NCBI GenBank assembly: GCA_005883585.1
Contig: VBFD01000109.1
Span: 39,213-103,212 of the forward strand
DNA: 64,000 bases
Source of the DNA: UBA10449 sp005883585
Lineage (GTDB): Bacteria > Chloroflexota > Dormibacteria > Dormibacterales > Dormibacteraceae
Reading direction: 5' to 3'
Part shown: piece by piece, positions 34,306-42,881 of the stretch
Numbering within the stretch: position 1 is the stretch's first letter
How the letters are laid out: each line of letters begins with the position of its first letter
The notes under the pieces: generated by a model
What the model saw: the letters and a program-made list of their open reading frames with translations, nothing else
Told to the model about the DNA's origin: nothing
The model's database searches: none
Program-made: the position numbers and the translations under genes

Positions 34306-35064
34306 GTGACCGTTCGGTACGAACCCGACGGCCCGGTGGTGGTCGTGACCATCGACCGGCCTCACGTGCGCAACGCGGTCGACCCGGCCACGGCGGGACT
34401 GCTGGTCGATTGCTTCGAGCGCTTCGCCGCGGACGACGGCCTGGCGGTGGCCGTCCTCACCGGCGCCGACGGCAACTTCTGCTCAGGTTTCGACCTGAAG
34501 GCGCTGGCGCGCGGCGAGGGTAACCGCCTGGATGAGACGGGCCCCGGTCCGATGGGCCCGACACGCATGGCCCTCGACAAGCCGGTCATCGCCGCGATCG
34601 AGGGCTACGCCGTCGCCGGTGGCCTGGAGCTGGCGCTGTGGTGCGACCTCAGGGTCGCCGGCAGGGATGCGACCCTGGGTGTCTTCAACCGGCGCTTCGG
34701 CGTCCCGCTCATCGACCTCGGCAGCATCCGCTTGCCCCGCATGATCGGCGAGGGCAGGGCGATGGACCTGGTGCTGACAGGCCGCGCGGTGAATGCGGTC
34801 GAAGCCCTTGGTATCGGCCTCGTGGAGAGGCTGGCGCCGCCGGGCACCGCGCTCGTGGAGGCGGTGGCGCTGGCGCGAAGGCTGGCCGAGTTTCCGCAAG
34901 GAGCACTTCGCGCCGATCGCCGCAGCGTGTTGGCGCAATGGTCATTGTCGATGGATGAGGCGATGCGAGCTGAGTACCGCGGGGGCATCGACGTGGTCCG
35001 CTCGGGTGAGCCTCAAGCAGGCGCCCAGCGCTTCAGCGAAGGCGCCGGCCGCCATGGCGAGTAG
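34306..35064 (+). CDS. Enoyl-CoA hydratase/isomerase (crotonase) family protein
   Basis: A 252-residue crotonase. It shows TIDRPHVRNAVD at the N-terminus, the oxyanion-hole segment GADGNFCSGFDLKALA, and EGYAVAGGLELALWCDLRVAG with the second oxyanion Gly. The catalytic Glu position in FGVPLIDLGS lacks the usual pair of acidic residues of true hydratases, so an isomerase, hydrolase or dehalogenase role is possible. The GTG at 34306 is the start. It lies 35 nt after pruA. Confidence 0.85.
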   Translation: MTVRYEPDGPVVVVTIDRPHVRNAVDPATAGLLVDCFERFAADDGLAVAVLTGADGNFCSGFDLKALARGEGNRLDETGPGPMGPTRMALDKPVIAAIEGYAVAGGLELALWCDLRVAGRDATLGVFNRRFGVPLIDLGSIRLPRMIGEGRAMDLVLTGRAVNAVEALGIGLVERLAPPGTALVEAVALARRLAEFPQGALRADRRSVLAQWSLSMDEAMRAEYRGGIDVVRSGEPQAGAQRFSEGAGRHGE

Positions 35065-35100
35065 CCGGCAGATGCCTCGCTGCTACAGTCAGGTCAAGGC

Positions 35101-36096
35101 ATGAACGGCAGCTCGGAGGCGGTAATCCAGGCCAGCGGCCTGGTCAAGCGATACGGCCAGGTGGAAGCCGTGCGCGGCATCGATCTCGAAGTCCGTCACG
35201 GCGAGATATTCGGCTTCCTCGGGCCAAACGGGGCCGGCAAGTCCACGACCATCTCGATCCTCTGCACACTGCTCACGCCCTCGGCCGGCACCGCGAAGGT
35301 TGCTGGCATCGACGTCGTCCAGGACCCGGCTCGGGTCCGCCAGCGAATCGGTCTCGTCTTCCAGGACCCATCGCTCGACGACGTGCTGACGGGCCGCGAG
35401 AACCTCGAGTTTCACGCGTGGATCTACAGCGTCCCGGCGAGCGAGCGGGGCAAGCGCATCGACGAGATGCTGGCTCTGCTCCAGCTCACCGATCGCGCCG
35501 GCTCGCAGGTGCGGACGTATTCGGGCGGCATGAAACGCCGTCTCGAGATCGCTCGGGGCATGCTCCACCAGCCGGAGATCCTGTTCCTGGACGAGCCCAC
35601 GCTCGGACTCGACCCGCAGACTCGGCAGAGCATCTGGACTCACCTCAACGAGCTGCGCGACCGGAAGGGCATCACGATCTTCATGACCACGCACTACATG
35701 GACGAGGCCGAATTCTGCGATCGCATCGCGATCATCGACCGCGGCAAGATCGTCGCCCTCGGCACGCCAGACGAGCTGAAGGCGATGGTCGGCGGCGACG
35801 TCGTGACCATCACGTCGAGCAAGTCGGACGATGCGGCCGCCGAGATCGAGAAGTTGCTCGGCGTCACGGCGATTCGCGACAACGGCAGCCTGCGGATGGA
35901 GGTTCCCGACGCCAAGGTCTTCGTTCCACGCCTTGTGCGCGAGCTGACGGCGCCGGTGGACACCGTTACGTTGCGGCGGCCGAGTCTCGATGACGTGTTC
36001 CTCAAGCTGACCGGTCACGCCATCCGCGATGAAGAAGCGGGCACCAAGGACCAGATGCGCGCGATGGCGAGCCGCTGGATGGGTCGCCGCCGATGA
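35101..36096 (+). CDS. ABC transporter ATP-binding protein (DrrA-like)
   Basis: A 331-residue ATPase: Walker A GPNGAGKST (about 42-50), Q loop, signature YSGGMKRRLEIARGM, Walker B ILFLDEPTLGLD, switch His in TTHYMDEAE, and the C-terminal DUF4162-type domain typical of DrrA drug or lipid exporter ATPases. It energises the membrane subunit encoded by the next gene, which it overlaps by 4 nt (ATGA). The substrate is unknown; family members export antibiotics, glycolipids or cell-wall lipids. Confidence 0.93.
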   Translation: MNGSSEAVIQASGLVKRYGQVEAVRGIDLEVRHGEIFGFLGPNGAGKSTTISILCTLLTPSAGTAKVAGIDVVQDPARVRQRIGLVFQDPSLDDVLTGRENLEFHAWIYSVPASERGKRIDEMLALLQLTDRAGSQVRTYSGGMKRRLEIARGMLHQPEILFLDEPTLGLDPQTRQSIWTHLNELRDRKGITIFMTTHYMDEAEFCDRIAIIDRGKIVALGTPDELKAMVGGDVVTITSSKSDDAAAEIEKLLGVTAIRDNGSLRMEVPDAKVFVPRLVRELTAPVDTVTLRRPSLDDVFLKLTGHAIRDEEAGTKDQMRAMASRWMGRRR

Positions 36097-36968
36097 GCAT
36101 CGCGGCAGCCGCATCCGTGGCTCCCGCCCTCGCGCCAGTGGACACGCGCATGGCCAGCCTGCGCGCGATCTACATCATCTGGTACCGAGACATACTCCGG
36201 TACTGGCGCGACCGCTGGCGGCTGGTGGCATCGCTCGCGCAGCCGCTGCTGTTCCTCGTCGTCTTCGGCGCAGGGCTCAGCTCATCTCTGGGCCGCGGCA
36301 CTGTGTTCGGAACCGCGGGCGGCTTCAGCTACATCCAGTTCATGTATCCGGGCATCATCGGGATGGCGATCCTCTTCACCGCCATCTTCGGCGCGATGTC
36401 GATCGTTTGGGACCGGGAGTTCGGTTTCCTCAAAGAGGTTCTGGTGGCGCCCATCGACCGATCCGCGGTGGCGATCGGCAAGGCGCTTGGCGGCACCACG
36501 CAAGCCATGATCCAGGGCCTGATCCTGCTCGTGCTCGCGCCGTTCGTGGGCGTCAAGCTCAGCTTTCTCACAATCGTCGAGCTGATCCCGCTGGCCGCGC
36601 TGCTCGCGTTCGGTCTTTCATCGTTCGGCGTCGCCCTTGCGTCGACGATGAAGTCACTGCAGGGTTTCCAGGTCGTGATGAACTTCCTGATGATGCCCAT
36701 GTTCTTCCTGTCAGGCGCTTTGTTTCCCCTGACCAACCTGCCGGGTTGGATGACGTGGCTGACTCGACTTGACCCAGCTTCGTATGGGATCGATCCGCTG
36801 CGACGGGTCGTGCTCTCGGACTCAGGCCGATCCAGTGCGCTGGTCGAGCGATTCGCGCTGACGATCAATGGCCAGGTGCTCCCCATCCCGCTGGAGGCCG
36901 GCATCGTGCTCGCCTTCGGCGCGGTGATGCTCGGCATCGCCGTCGTCATGTTTCAGCGCCGCGATTGA
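36093..36968 (+). CDS. ABC-2 type transporter permease (DrrB-like)
   Basis: A 291-residue permease with six hydrophobic helices. The N-terminal WYRDILRYWRDRWRLVASLAQPLLFLVVFG, the central GREFGFLKE-type cytoplasmic loop (WDREFGFLKEVLVAP) and FLSGALFPLTNLP before the fifth helix match the ABC2_membrane family. It pairs with the preceding ATPase. Its last 147 nt are antisense to the 3' part of the GT87-like gene on the other strand, an unusually long convergent overlap. Confidence 0.92.
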   Translation: MSIAAAASVAPALAPVDTRMASLRAIYIIWYRDILRYWRDRWRLVASLAQPLLFLVVFGAGLSSSLGRGTVFGTAGGFSYIQFMYPGIIGMAILFTAIFGAMSIVWDREFGFLKEVLVAPIDRSAVAIGKALGGTTQAMIQGLILLVLAPFVGVKLSFLTIVELIPLAALLAFGLSSFGVALASTMKSLQGFQVVMNFLMMPMFFLSGALFPLTNLPGWMTWLTRLDPASYGIDPLRRVVLSDSGRSSALVERFALTINGQVLPIPLEAGIVLAFGAVMLGIAVVMFQRRD

Positions 36969-38060
36969 GAGGAGCACCAGAGCTGCGATCTCGCCCGCGA
37001 TGAAGGGAATCGGGCCCCATTCCGTGATCCCCTCGATGGCGATGAAGACTGCGAGCACAAACGCCCAGGACCATGGGGGTCGCTCTGGAATGCGGAGGTA
37101 CAGCCACCCCGCGAGACCGAGCATGACGAGGTCGTCGATGTGGAGATATGGGCTCGCAAGTAATCCACCGACGATCGCGACGACGTAAATCCACTCGGCG
37201 GGTCGCTTGCGAAAGCGCACTGAATAGAAGAGGGCCAGCGCCCAGATCGCGATTGCCGCCTGCACGACTCGGGTGACGGCGAGGTCTCCGATGTATGGCG
37301 CCAGCGTCAGCTCGCGGTTGACCGCCACGCTCGCGGCGAAGCTCAACCTCTGCTCGTAGGCCGAGATGCCAGCGGGTCCGATGTTGACGGCAGAGGCAAG
37401 CGCGAGCAGCCCGATCGCCACGACCGCACCCGCGAATGCGCGATACCGCCCCGCGACGACCAGCGCGATGGGCAGCATGAAACCGAGCTGCGGTTTGAGC
37501 ACGATGACGCCCAGGGCGAGGCCGGACAGGAACGGGCGCCCCGATCGCAGCAGGCCGTAGGAGCCGGCCGCGCCGAGTGCGACGAAGATGCCGGGTTGGC
37601 CGAGCTGCAGACCGTAGATGACAGGCACCCAGCCCACCGCTGCCACCAGGTGGAGGAGCCGCAGGCGACCTGCTCCTGGTGCCGCGAGGTACCAGGTCCC
37701 CGCCAGGGCGACCAGCAGCAGTGCGCTCCACAGCCAGTAAGCGACCGGGTACGGAAGCAGGGTGAAGGGAAGCGCCAGCCACGCCACTGGCGGCGGGCTG
37801 ATGTATCGCGCCAGCTGCGCGACGCCGATGCCAGATCCCAGGGCGTTTAGCTCCGCTTGCTGCAAGCCGAGGTCGTAGATGGATTGCCAGCCGTGCGTGG
37901 TGCCGATCCGCGCGGCGGCGTAATAGAAGGTGAAATCGTTGTGGAAGTGATCGGAGGCATAAGCGGCCAGCCACTGATAGACGTCGAAGGCGGCGAACAG
38001 CGCAGCCGCGCAGGCTCCGGCCGCGATGCCCAGGTTGCGCCAGCGCCTCATGCCGGTCAT
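36822..38060 (-). CDS. GT87-like (DUF2029) polyprenol-phosphate-mannose transferase
   Basis: A 412-residue integral membrane glycosyltransferase with nine to ten hydrophobic helices. The first exterior loop contains FHNDFTFYYAAARIG with the acidic pair expected of GT-C enzymes, followed by YISPPPVAWLALPFTLLP and a LKPQLG motif characteristic of GT87/DUF2029. Mycobacterial relatives use polyprenyl-phosphate-mannose for lipoglycans. The final 45 residues are hydrophilic (KHDDGDAEHH, then DQRTGSA) and are read antisense to the permease end. The tail may be genuine or may reflect a lost stop codon. ATG 38060 is the likely start. Confidence 0.82.
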   Translation of the reverse strand: MTGMRRWRNLGIAAGACAAALFAAFDVYQWLAAYASDHFHNDFTFYYAAARIGTTHGWQSIYDLGLQQAELNALGSGIGVAQLARYISPPPVAWLALPFTLLPYPVAYWLWSALLLVALAGTWYLAAPGAGRLRLLHLVAAVGWVPVIYGLQLGQPGIFVALGAAGSYGLLRSGRPFLSGLALGVIVLKPQLGFMLPIALVVAGRYRAFAGAVVAIGLLALASAVNIGPAGISAYEQRLSFAASVAVNRELTLAPYIGDLAVTRVVQAAIAIWALALFYSVRFRKRPAEWIYVVAIVGGLLASPYLHIDDLVMLGLAGWLYLRIPERPPWSWAFVLAVFIAIEGITEWGPIPFIAGEIAALVLLSIAALKHDDGDAEHHRAEGEHDAGLQRDGEHLAIDRQRESLDQRTGSA

Positions 38061-38103
38061 CGATCGCGATCGTAGCCGCCGGTTCCCCTACCTTGATGGG
38101 GTT

Positions 38104-38640
38104 ATGGCGTCACCCGGCTTCGAGCCACGTGTGCTGGAGCTCACCGACGGGACAAAGGTCCACGTCCGGCCGATCGTCCCGGAGGACGAGCCACTGCTGA
38201 TCGACGCGGTGGCCGCGATGTCGGAACGGACCGTGTACTTCCGGTTCTTCTCACCCTTGAAGCGTCTTCCGGACGCGCTAGCCCACCGCCTGGCGGTCGT
38301 CGACTACAACGACCGCTTTGCGATCGTCGGCACCACGCACAAACCCGGAGGCAAGCAGCGAATCGTCGGCGTCGCTCGCTATGACCGCGCCGCCGAGACC
38401 GACGTGGCCGAGACGGCGGTCGCGGTGGTGGACGAGTTCCAGCGGCGCGGACTGGGAAGCGCGCTGCTCACCATCCTGGGGAAGGTCGCGCGCGAGCATG
38501 GAATCAAGACATTCACCCTGATCGTGCTGCCCGAGAATCAGCAGATGCTGGGACTGCTGCGCAAGATGGGTTGGATCCATCACGCCAAGCTGACCGGCGG
38601 CGTCTACGAGATCAGCTTCGATCTACCAGAGGAACCGTAG
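38104..38640 (+). CDS. GNAT-family N-acetyltransferase
   Basis: A 178-residue GNAT domain. Strand/helix motif C/D reads VRPIVPEDEPLLIDAVAAM with SERTVYFRFFSPLKRL, resembling the acetyltransferase domain of Pat-type protein acetylases. The acetyl-CoA-binding motif A is VVDEFQRRGLGSALL, with the Q/RxxGxG/A signature (RRGLGS). The substrate is unknown: a protein lysine or a small amine. The ATG at 38104 is chosen; the frame extends upstream into sequence antisense to the GT87 start. The following lysE-type gene begins 3 nt after the stop. Confidence 0.85.
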   Translation: MASPGFEPRVLELTDGTKVHVRPIVPEDEPLLIDAVAAMSERTVYFRFFSPLKRLPDALAHRLAVVDYNDRFAIVGTTHKPGGKQRIVGVARYDRAAETDVAETAVAVVDEFQRRGLGSALLTILGKVAREHGIKTFTLIVLPENQQMLGLLRKMGWIHHAKLTGGVYEISFDLPEEP

Positions 38641-38642
38641 GC

Positions 38643-39266
38643 GTGGACACACAGCTCCTGGCGTTCATCGGTGTCTCGGTCCTGCTCGCGGTGACGCCGG
38701 GGCCGGACATGGCGGTGGTGACCAAGAATGCCCTGGCGCACGGCCGCCGAGGCGTCTTGCTGACGACCACCGGTATCGCGCTCGCGCTGTCGATCTGGGT
38801 GACCGCCACCGCCGTCGGCTTGTCCGCGGTGCTGAGAGCATCGGGCGAGCTGCTGTTCGCGCTGAAGCTTGCCGGCGCTGTGTACCTCGCCTATCTCGGC
38901 GTGCGCACGCTGCTCGACTCGCGGCGGCGGCCCGCCGACCTGTTGGCAGATGCGCCGCCGCCGGCGCCCGCTCATGCCATCTTTCGCCAGGGCTTTCTAT
39001 CGGCGATCTCAAACCCCAAGCTCGGCGTGTTCTTCGTGACCTTTCTGCCGCAGTTCGTGGCGCCCGGTCAAGTGCTGCTGCCGCGATTGTTCGAGCTGGG
39101 CTTGATCTTCGCCGTCATCGGCTGGACGTGGATGAACTTGTACGGCCTGTTCATCACGCGGATGCGCGACTTCATCACGGCGCCAAGGGTCCGGCAATGG
39201 ATGCAGCGTGTGACCGGTGTCGTGCTGTTGGGTTTTGGAGCGCGCCTGGCCCTAGAGCGGGTCTAG
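38643..39266 (+). CDS. LysE/RhtB-family amino-acid exporter
   Basis: A 207-residue membrane protein of the LysE family: N-terminal FIGVSVLLAVTPGPDMAVVTKNAL carries the TPGPD signature. Six hydrophobic helices follow, with GVLLTTTGIALAL, LKLAGAVYLAYLGVRTL, FRQGFLSAISNPKLGVFFVTFLPQF and GWTWMNLYGLFI. Exports small amino acids or homoserine-lactone-like compounds. The GTG at 38643 is 3 nt after the GNAT stop, so the two genes form an operon; the acetyltransferase and exporter could act on the same compound. Confidence 0.9.
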   Translation: MDTQLLAFIGVSVLLAVTPGPDMAVVTKNALAHGRRGVLLTTTGIALALSIWVTATAVGLSAVLRASGELLFALKLAGAVYLAYLGVRTLLDSRRRPADLLADAPPPAPAHAIFRQGFLSAISNPKLGVFFVTFLPQFVAPGQVLLPRLFELGLIFAVIGWTWMNLYGLFITRMRDFITAPRVRQWMQRVTGVVLLGFGARLALERV

Positions 39267-39267
39267 C

Positions 39268-40047
39268 CTAGCCCGTGGCCCACTGGAATTCCTGGAGCAG
39301 GGAGTCGAACTCCTGATCCTCAGGAATTCCGTTCGGCGAGTTCTTGGGGTCGGCGGGATCGACTCCGAAGATGGCGACGGTGACGCCGCCTCTGGATGCG
39401 ACGACGACGAAGAACCTGACCTTGGCCGCTGTCGCGTTCGACCCCAGCAGGTTCGCCGAGTAGACGGCACCGACTCCATCCTGGTCGCCGATGTGTGCAC
39501 CTTTGAGGTCGGAGACGTGCGCGACGTCCTGCCAGCTCGCTGTCGGCAGCGCGGTGACGACAGATCCCAGGACCTGGTCGAGCGGAGTGCCGGACTTCGA
39601 TCCCGTGACCTGCAGCTGGCCGAGCTTGGTGGCGAGGATGACGCCCTGCGCGTCCTGCGTGCGCACCGTCCAATCCGGGTCGTATTCGACCGTGTAGCCG
39701 AATGTCGAGCTCTTGTAGGTCGCGGGCGCGGGCAGTGGTGTGACGATCCTGGCCCCGCAGTTCGACGTGCACGGCTTGCGTGTGCCGATGACCTGAGAGG
39801 CGACAAACGAGCTCAGCCCCACAGTCACGGCCGCGAGGATGATGAGAAGCCCCGTGGCGACCGCGATTTGCGAACCCCCGACCCGGCGCAGCCCGGCCGC
39901 CTGGCGTGGGGGTGCGGCTGGGTAGGCGTACGCGGGTTGCGCTGCGACAGGTAGTGGCCCTTGAGGAGCGCCGCACCGCCCGCAGAATGGAGCGCCGGGC
40001 GCGACCTGCGCGCCACATGCGCCGCAGAACCTGGTCTGGACAGCCAT
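39268..40047 (-). CDS. Zinc-ribbon membrane-anchored protein
   Basis: A 259-residue protein. The N-terminal double zinc knuckle has Cys at FCGACG and FCGRCG, a Pro/Ala-rich linker follows, one TM helix (about 62-85) and then an exterior alpha/beta domain (about 110-259) containing STFGYTVEYDPDWTV and FGVDPADPKNSPNG. The topology resembles PsbP/DUF1795-like domains attached to a cytoplasmic zinc ribbon; I cannot name the exterior domain with confidence. It is directly adjacent to the PrsW-like gene (0-nt gap) and is the last gene of the eight-gene run from fumC. Confidence 0.72.
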   Translation of the reverse strand: MAVQTRFCGACGAQVAPGAPFCGRCGAPQGPLPVAAQPAYAYPAAPPRQAAGLRRVGGSQIAVATGLLIILAAVTVGLSSFVASQVIGTRKPCTSNCGARIVTPLPAPATYKSSTFGYTVEYDPDWTVRTQDAQGVILATKLGQLQVTGSKSGTPLDQVLGSVVTALPTASWQDVAHVSDLKGAHIGDQDGVGAVYSANLLGSNATAAKVRFFVVVASRGGVTVAIFGVDPADPKNSPNGIPEDQEFDSLLQEFQWATG

Positions 40048-41232
40048 CTACTTGGTAGTGGCCGAGTGCATGCGTGTCTGCTTCGCCGCCGCCCGGGCGA
40101 CGCCGCACGACGGGCAGAAAAGCATGGTCGGCACGATGCGATGACATTCGGGGCAAGCCGCGTCGGGGCCGATCTCATGGGCGGCACCCTCGGCGAGCAG
40201 CGACTGATGGATGACGAGCCGCACGTACATGAGCAGTGCCACCGCAGCCACCGCGCGGATGCCGACCTGGAGCACGAGGTCGGATACCACCACCGACAGG
40301 ATGCCGAGGATGACCTGCGCACCAACCGCGACCACCACCGTCGCGAGCAGAGTCGCCTCCCATCCTCGCCCCGCGCGCCGCAAGTCGTAGCGATGCAGCC
40401 ACGCCGACGCGGTCACCAGCGATGTGGTGGTGGCGTTGATGAGCATGATCAGAATGCCGGCGCTGAGCAGGCGCAGCGCCCAGTCCACTGGCGAGCCGGT
40501 GCCGACCAGAGGGCCGGTAAGCAGCGGCCAGATGGCGGTCAGCGTCGTCGCGAGAGTGAACCCGAGCGCCGATGCCGCTCCGAACGTGAGCCCGTCAAGA
40601 GGCTCGCGCAGCGCGGATCTATAGAAGTAGAGGAACAGTGGGCCGGCCAGCATCAGTGTCTGGGCAACAATTGGGATCACGACGCCCGCCAACAGCAGGT
40701 TGCCTTCGGTGTCGCCGCTGATCTGAAGGCCCGAAACGGCCCCGCCGGTCAGTGCTGTGAACGCATATCCGAGGACCGCGCCGGTGACCATCGTTGCCGC
40801 GATCAGAAGCCACGGCTCTGACTCGTAGACCTCGACCTCGTACAGGTACAGGAGGTACAGGACCGGCAGCATGAAGACCGCGGCGATCGTTGCGGGCGCG
40901 AACAAATGCAGCGCGGCAAGGATCACCACCACCACACTGCCCGCCAGGAGCGCCCAGCGGAAAGCGCCGCCGCGGCGGTGTGGAAGGTGAGGGAAGAGCG
41001 TGGTCACGATCGACAGGTGCACGACCGGCTCCGATGGCACAGCCGCGAAAGCGTTTCTTCGGCTGGCGCTGCCTCGCGTGAGGTGGGCTCCACAATGGCC
41101 GCAGAACTCGCCTGCCGGGACCATCGATCCGCAGTGCGGGCACAGGACGAGTGGAGGTCCGGCGGCAGGCTCATCAGGCTTCGACTTGCGGCGGTCCGGA
41201 GCTCGCCGCCTGTCGCCGGCTTCGCCGGTCAC
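40048..41232 (-). CDS. PrsW-like membrane protein with N- and C-terminal zinc ribbons, catalytic Glu pair absent
   Basis: 394 residues. The N-terminal zinc ribbon is LCPHCG...FCGHCG, and a C-terminal one is ACPECH...FCPSCG. Between them lie about ten hydrophobic helices. LYLYEVEVYESEPW and LREPLDGLTFGAASALGFT correspond in order to the PrsW intramembrane-protease family. The paired Glu expected before the second block is replaced by nonpolar residues (TLMLAGPLFLYFY), and the following Glu/Asn is also missing, so it should be catalytically dead. GTG 41232 follows an AAGGAGGGGG SD and overlaps the sedolisin stop by 4 nt (GTGA), so the two are translationally coupled. Confidence 0.68.
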   Translation of the reverse strand: MTGEAGDRRRAPDRRKSKPDEPAAGPPLVLCPHCGSMVPAGEFCGHCGAHLTRGSASRRNAFAAVPSEPVVHLSIVTTLFPHLPHRRGGAFRWALLAGSVVVVILAALHLFAPATIAAVFMLPVLYLLYLYEVEVYESEPWLLIAATMVTGAVLGYAFTALTGGAVSGLQISGDTEGNLLLAGVVIPIVAQTLMLAGPLFLYFYRSALREPLDGLTFGAASALGFTLATTLTAIWPLLTGPLVGTGSPVDWALRLLSAGILIMLINATTTSLVTASAWLHRYDLRRAGRGWEATLLATVVVAVGAQVILGILSVVVSDLVLQVGIRAVAAVALLMYVRLVIHQSLLAEGAAHEIGPDAACPECHRIVPTMLFCPSCGVARAAAKQTRMHSATTK

Positions 41233-42881
41233 GCTCCCCCTCCTTTTATGTAGAGGATCCAGGCGGCGTCGAGCGCGGCGCCGTCCATGCTTCCCCACCC
41301 CGTCGCGAAGTCCCAGCCAGGCACTGCGTCGAAGCCAAGGTTGTTGCCGACTTTGACGTCGTGGAAGGGATTGGCGGGCAGTTTCGATGCATTCGTCCCC
41401 ATCCAGTAGATGGCGGGATTGGCGAAACCGGTCTCGCGCATGCCCTTTCGTTTCAGATCTTGGTCGATGAGCGCGATGGTCGCCGCCCAAAATGGTGCCG
41501 CCGCCGATGTGCCCCCGGCTTGGCCGTCCTGGCCCCCGAAGACGATCGCGAACCCGCTGTTCGGGTCGGCGTCGGCCGCGACGTCGGGCACCTGCCGGAA
41601 GCTGTGTCCCGCGGCCTCGCCGACTGCCTTCTGGTAGTCCGGTATGGGGTAGAACTGGCTGGCGCCACCGCCCGACCCGGTCTCACCGATGGGTCCGCCC
41701 CACGCAGCCTCTTTGAAATAGACGCCCTGCACCGATTCGAACACGGTCGTCCCGCCGACCGCTGTCACGTTTGCCAGCGTCGATGGAAAGCTCGCCGCGG
41801 GTGGCTGATCGACGCCGCATGTGAAAGCGCCGCTGTCGCCGCTCGCAATGAAATGCGACATCCCCAAGGCCACCGAGCGGTCCTGGATGTTCGCGTAGCT
41901 GTCGCGATGGCCGAGCGGGGTCTCCGGTTCGCAGGCCCCAAGGCTCTCGGAGATGATCGAGCCCAGATGGTCGGTGACCAGCTGGTCGAATGCTCGGTCC
42001 GCGTGCGCGAAGTCCGGAGCTGAGAGGTAGACGACCATCTTCGCCGCAGGGGCGATCTCGTGTATGACCTCGAGGTCGAGAACCGCCTCTCCTTGCGGCT
42101 TCTCAGGTGTGCCCCACGCCGGATCGCGCTTGATAGTCACCAGAGGGTCGAACGGCGGCAAGCTGAACTTGGTCGCGAACTTGTTGAGGTCCGTCAGGTT
42201 CGGAAGGTCGTCGATCTCGGGGAGGACGATCGTGATGCCAGTGCCGTCGAGTCCGCTGTCACGAAGCGGCTTCAGGTTGTAGTAGGTGACCAAGTCTGCC
42301 GGAGTCATACCGCCTGGACGCACGGCGTAGGTGCGATTACGCCGAAAGTTGTCGAGGCCGGTCACGCTGGTGACGACCGCGGCGACGTCCGCTGGTAGGC
42401 GCGGGGTATCGAGCGAGGCGTAAAACGTGGTGCCGTTGGCGAGGCGATAGTCCTCGATGTCGATCGTGAACACTGCCGCCACCGCCGGCGCGGGCCCGGC
42501 TGCGGCGATGAGGCCCGACCCCGGACGCCATGTTGCATGCAGGCCGCCCGACGTCAGGGTCCTGAGGGCGGCCTGCACCCCCGCCGGGTCGGGCCCGAAC
42601 TCGGCCGCGTACTGATCAGGCGTCACTGTCTGGCCGGAGGCGAGGAGCTCGGCCAGCTCGTCCGGTCGCCTCACTTTGAGGCCGAGGCTCAGATCGACCT
42701 CGGTCGCCGGACCGGCCTTGCCCAGGTGCGTGGCATGTGAGATGGCGGTTGCGAGTAACGGGGTAGGAGAGCTCAGATTGCTCGTCCCCATGTGTATGGG
42801 CCGCTCCGATGGCGGCGGGCTGCATGCTGCCGCAACCAGGAGCACCAGGGCTGTCAGCGCCCCCAGGAACCGCATAGTCAC
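41229..42881 (-). CDS. S53 sedolisin lipoprotein with activation propeptide
   Basis: A 550-residue exported acid peptidase. The signal peptide ends in a lipobox-like VAAAC. A Pro-kumamolisin activation domain (about 60-185) precedes the catalytic core, which has the Glu-x3-Asp pair in GEAVLDLE, the oxyanion Asp in ASGDSGA and the nucleophile Ser in GGTSAAAP. The end, FHDVKVGNNLGFDAVPGWDFATGWG, matches the Ca-binding C-terminus of the family. An ATG at 42875 is the alternative start. It overlaps its neighbours by 4 nt on both sides. Secreted and membrane-anchored, it should degrade external protein at low pH. Confidence 0.92.
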   Translation of the reverse strand: MTMRFLGALTALVLLVAAACSPPPSERPIHMGTSNLSSPTPLLATAISHATHLGKAGPATEVDLSLGLKVRRPDELAELLASGQTVTPDQYAAEFGPDPAGVQAALRTLTSGGLHATWRPGSGLIAAAGPAPAVAAVFTIDIEDYRLANGTTFYASLDTPRLPADVAAVVTSVTGLDNFRRNRTYAVRPGGMTPADLVTYYNLKPLRDSGLDGTGITIVLPEIDDLPNLTDLNKFATKFSLPPFDPLVTIKRDPAWGTPEKPQGEAVLDLEVIHEIAPAAKMVVYLSAPDFAHADRAFDQLVTDHLGSIISESLGACEPETPLGHRDSYANIQDRSVALGMSHFIASGDSGAFTCGVDQPPAASFPSTLANVTAVGGTTVFESVQGVYFKEAAWGGPIGETGSGGGASQFYPIPDYQKAVGEAAGHSFRQVPDVAADADPNSGFAIVFGGQDGQAGGTSAAAPFWAATIALIDQDLKRKGMRETGFANPAIYWMGTNASKLPANPFHDVKVGNNLGFDAVPGWDFATGWGSMDGAALDAAWILYIKGGGA

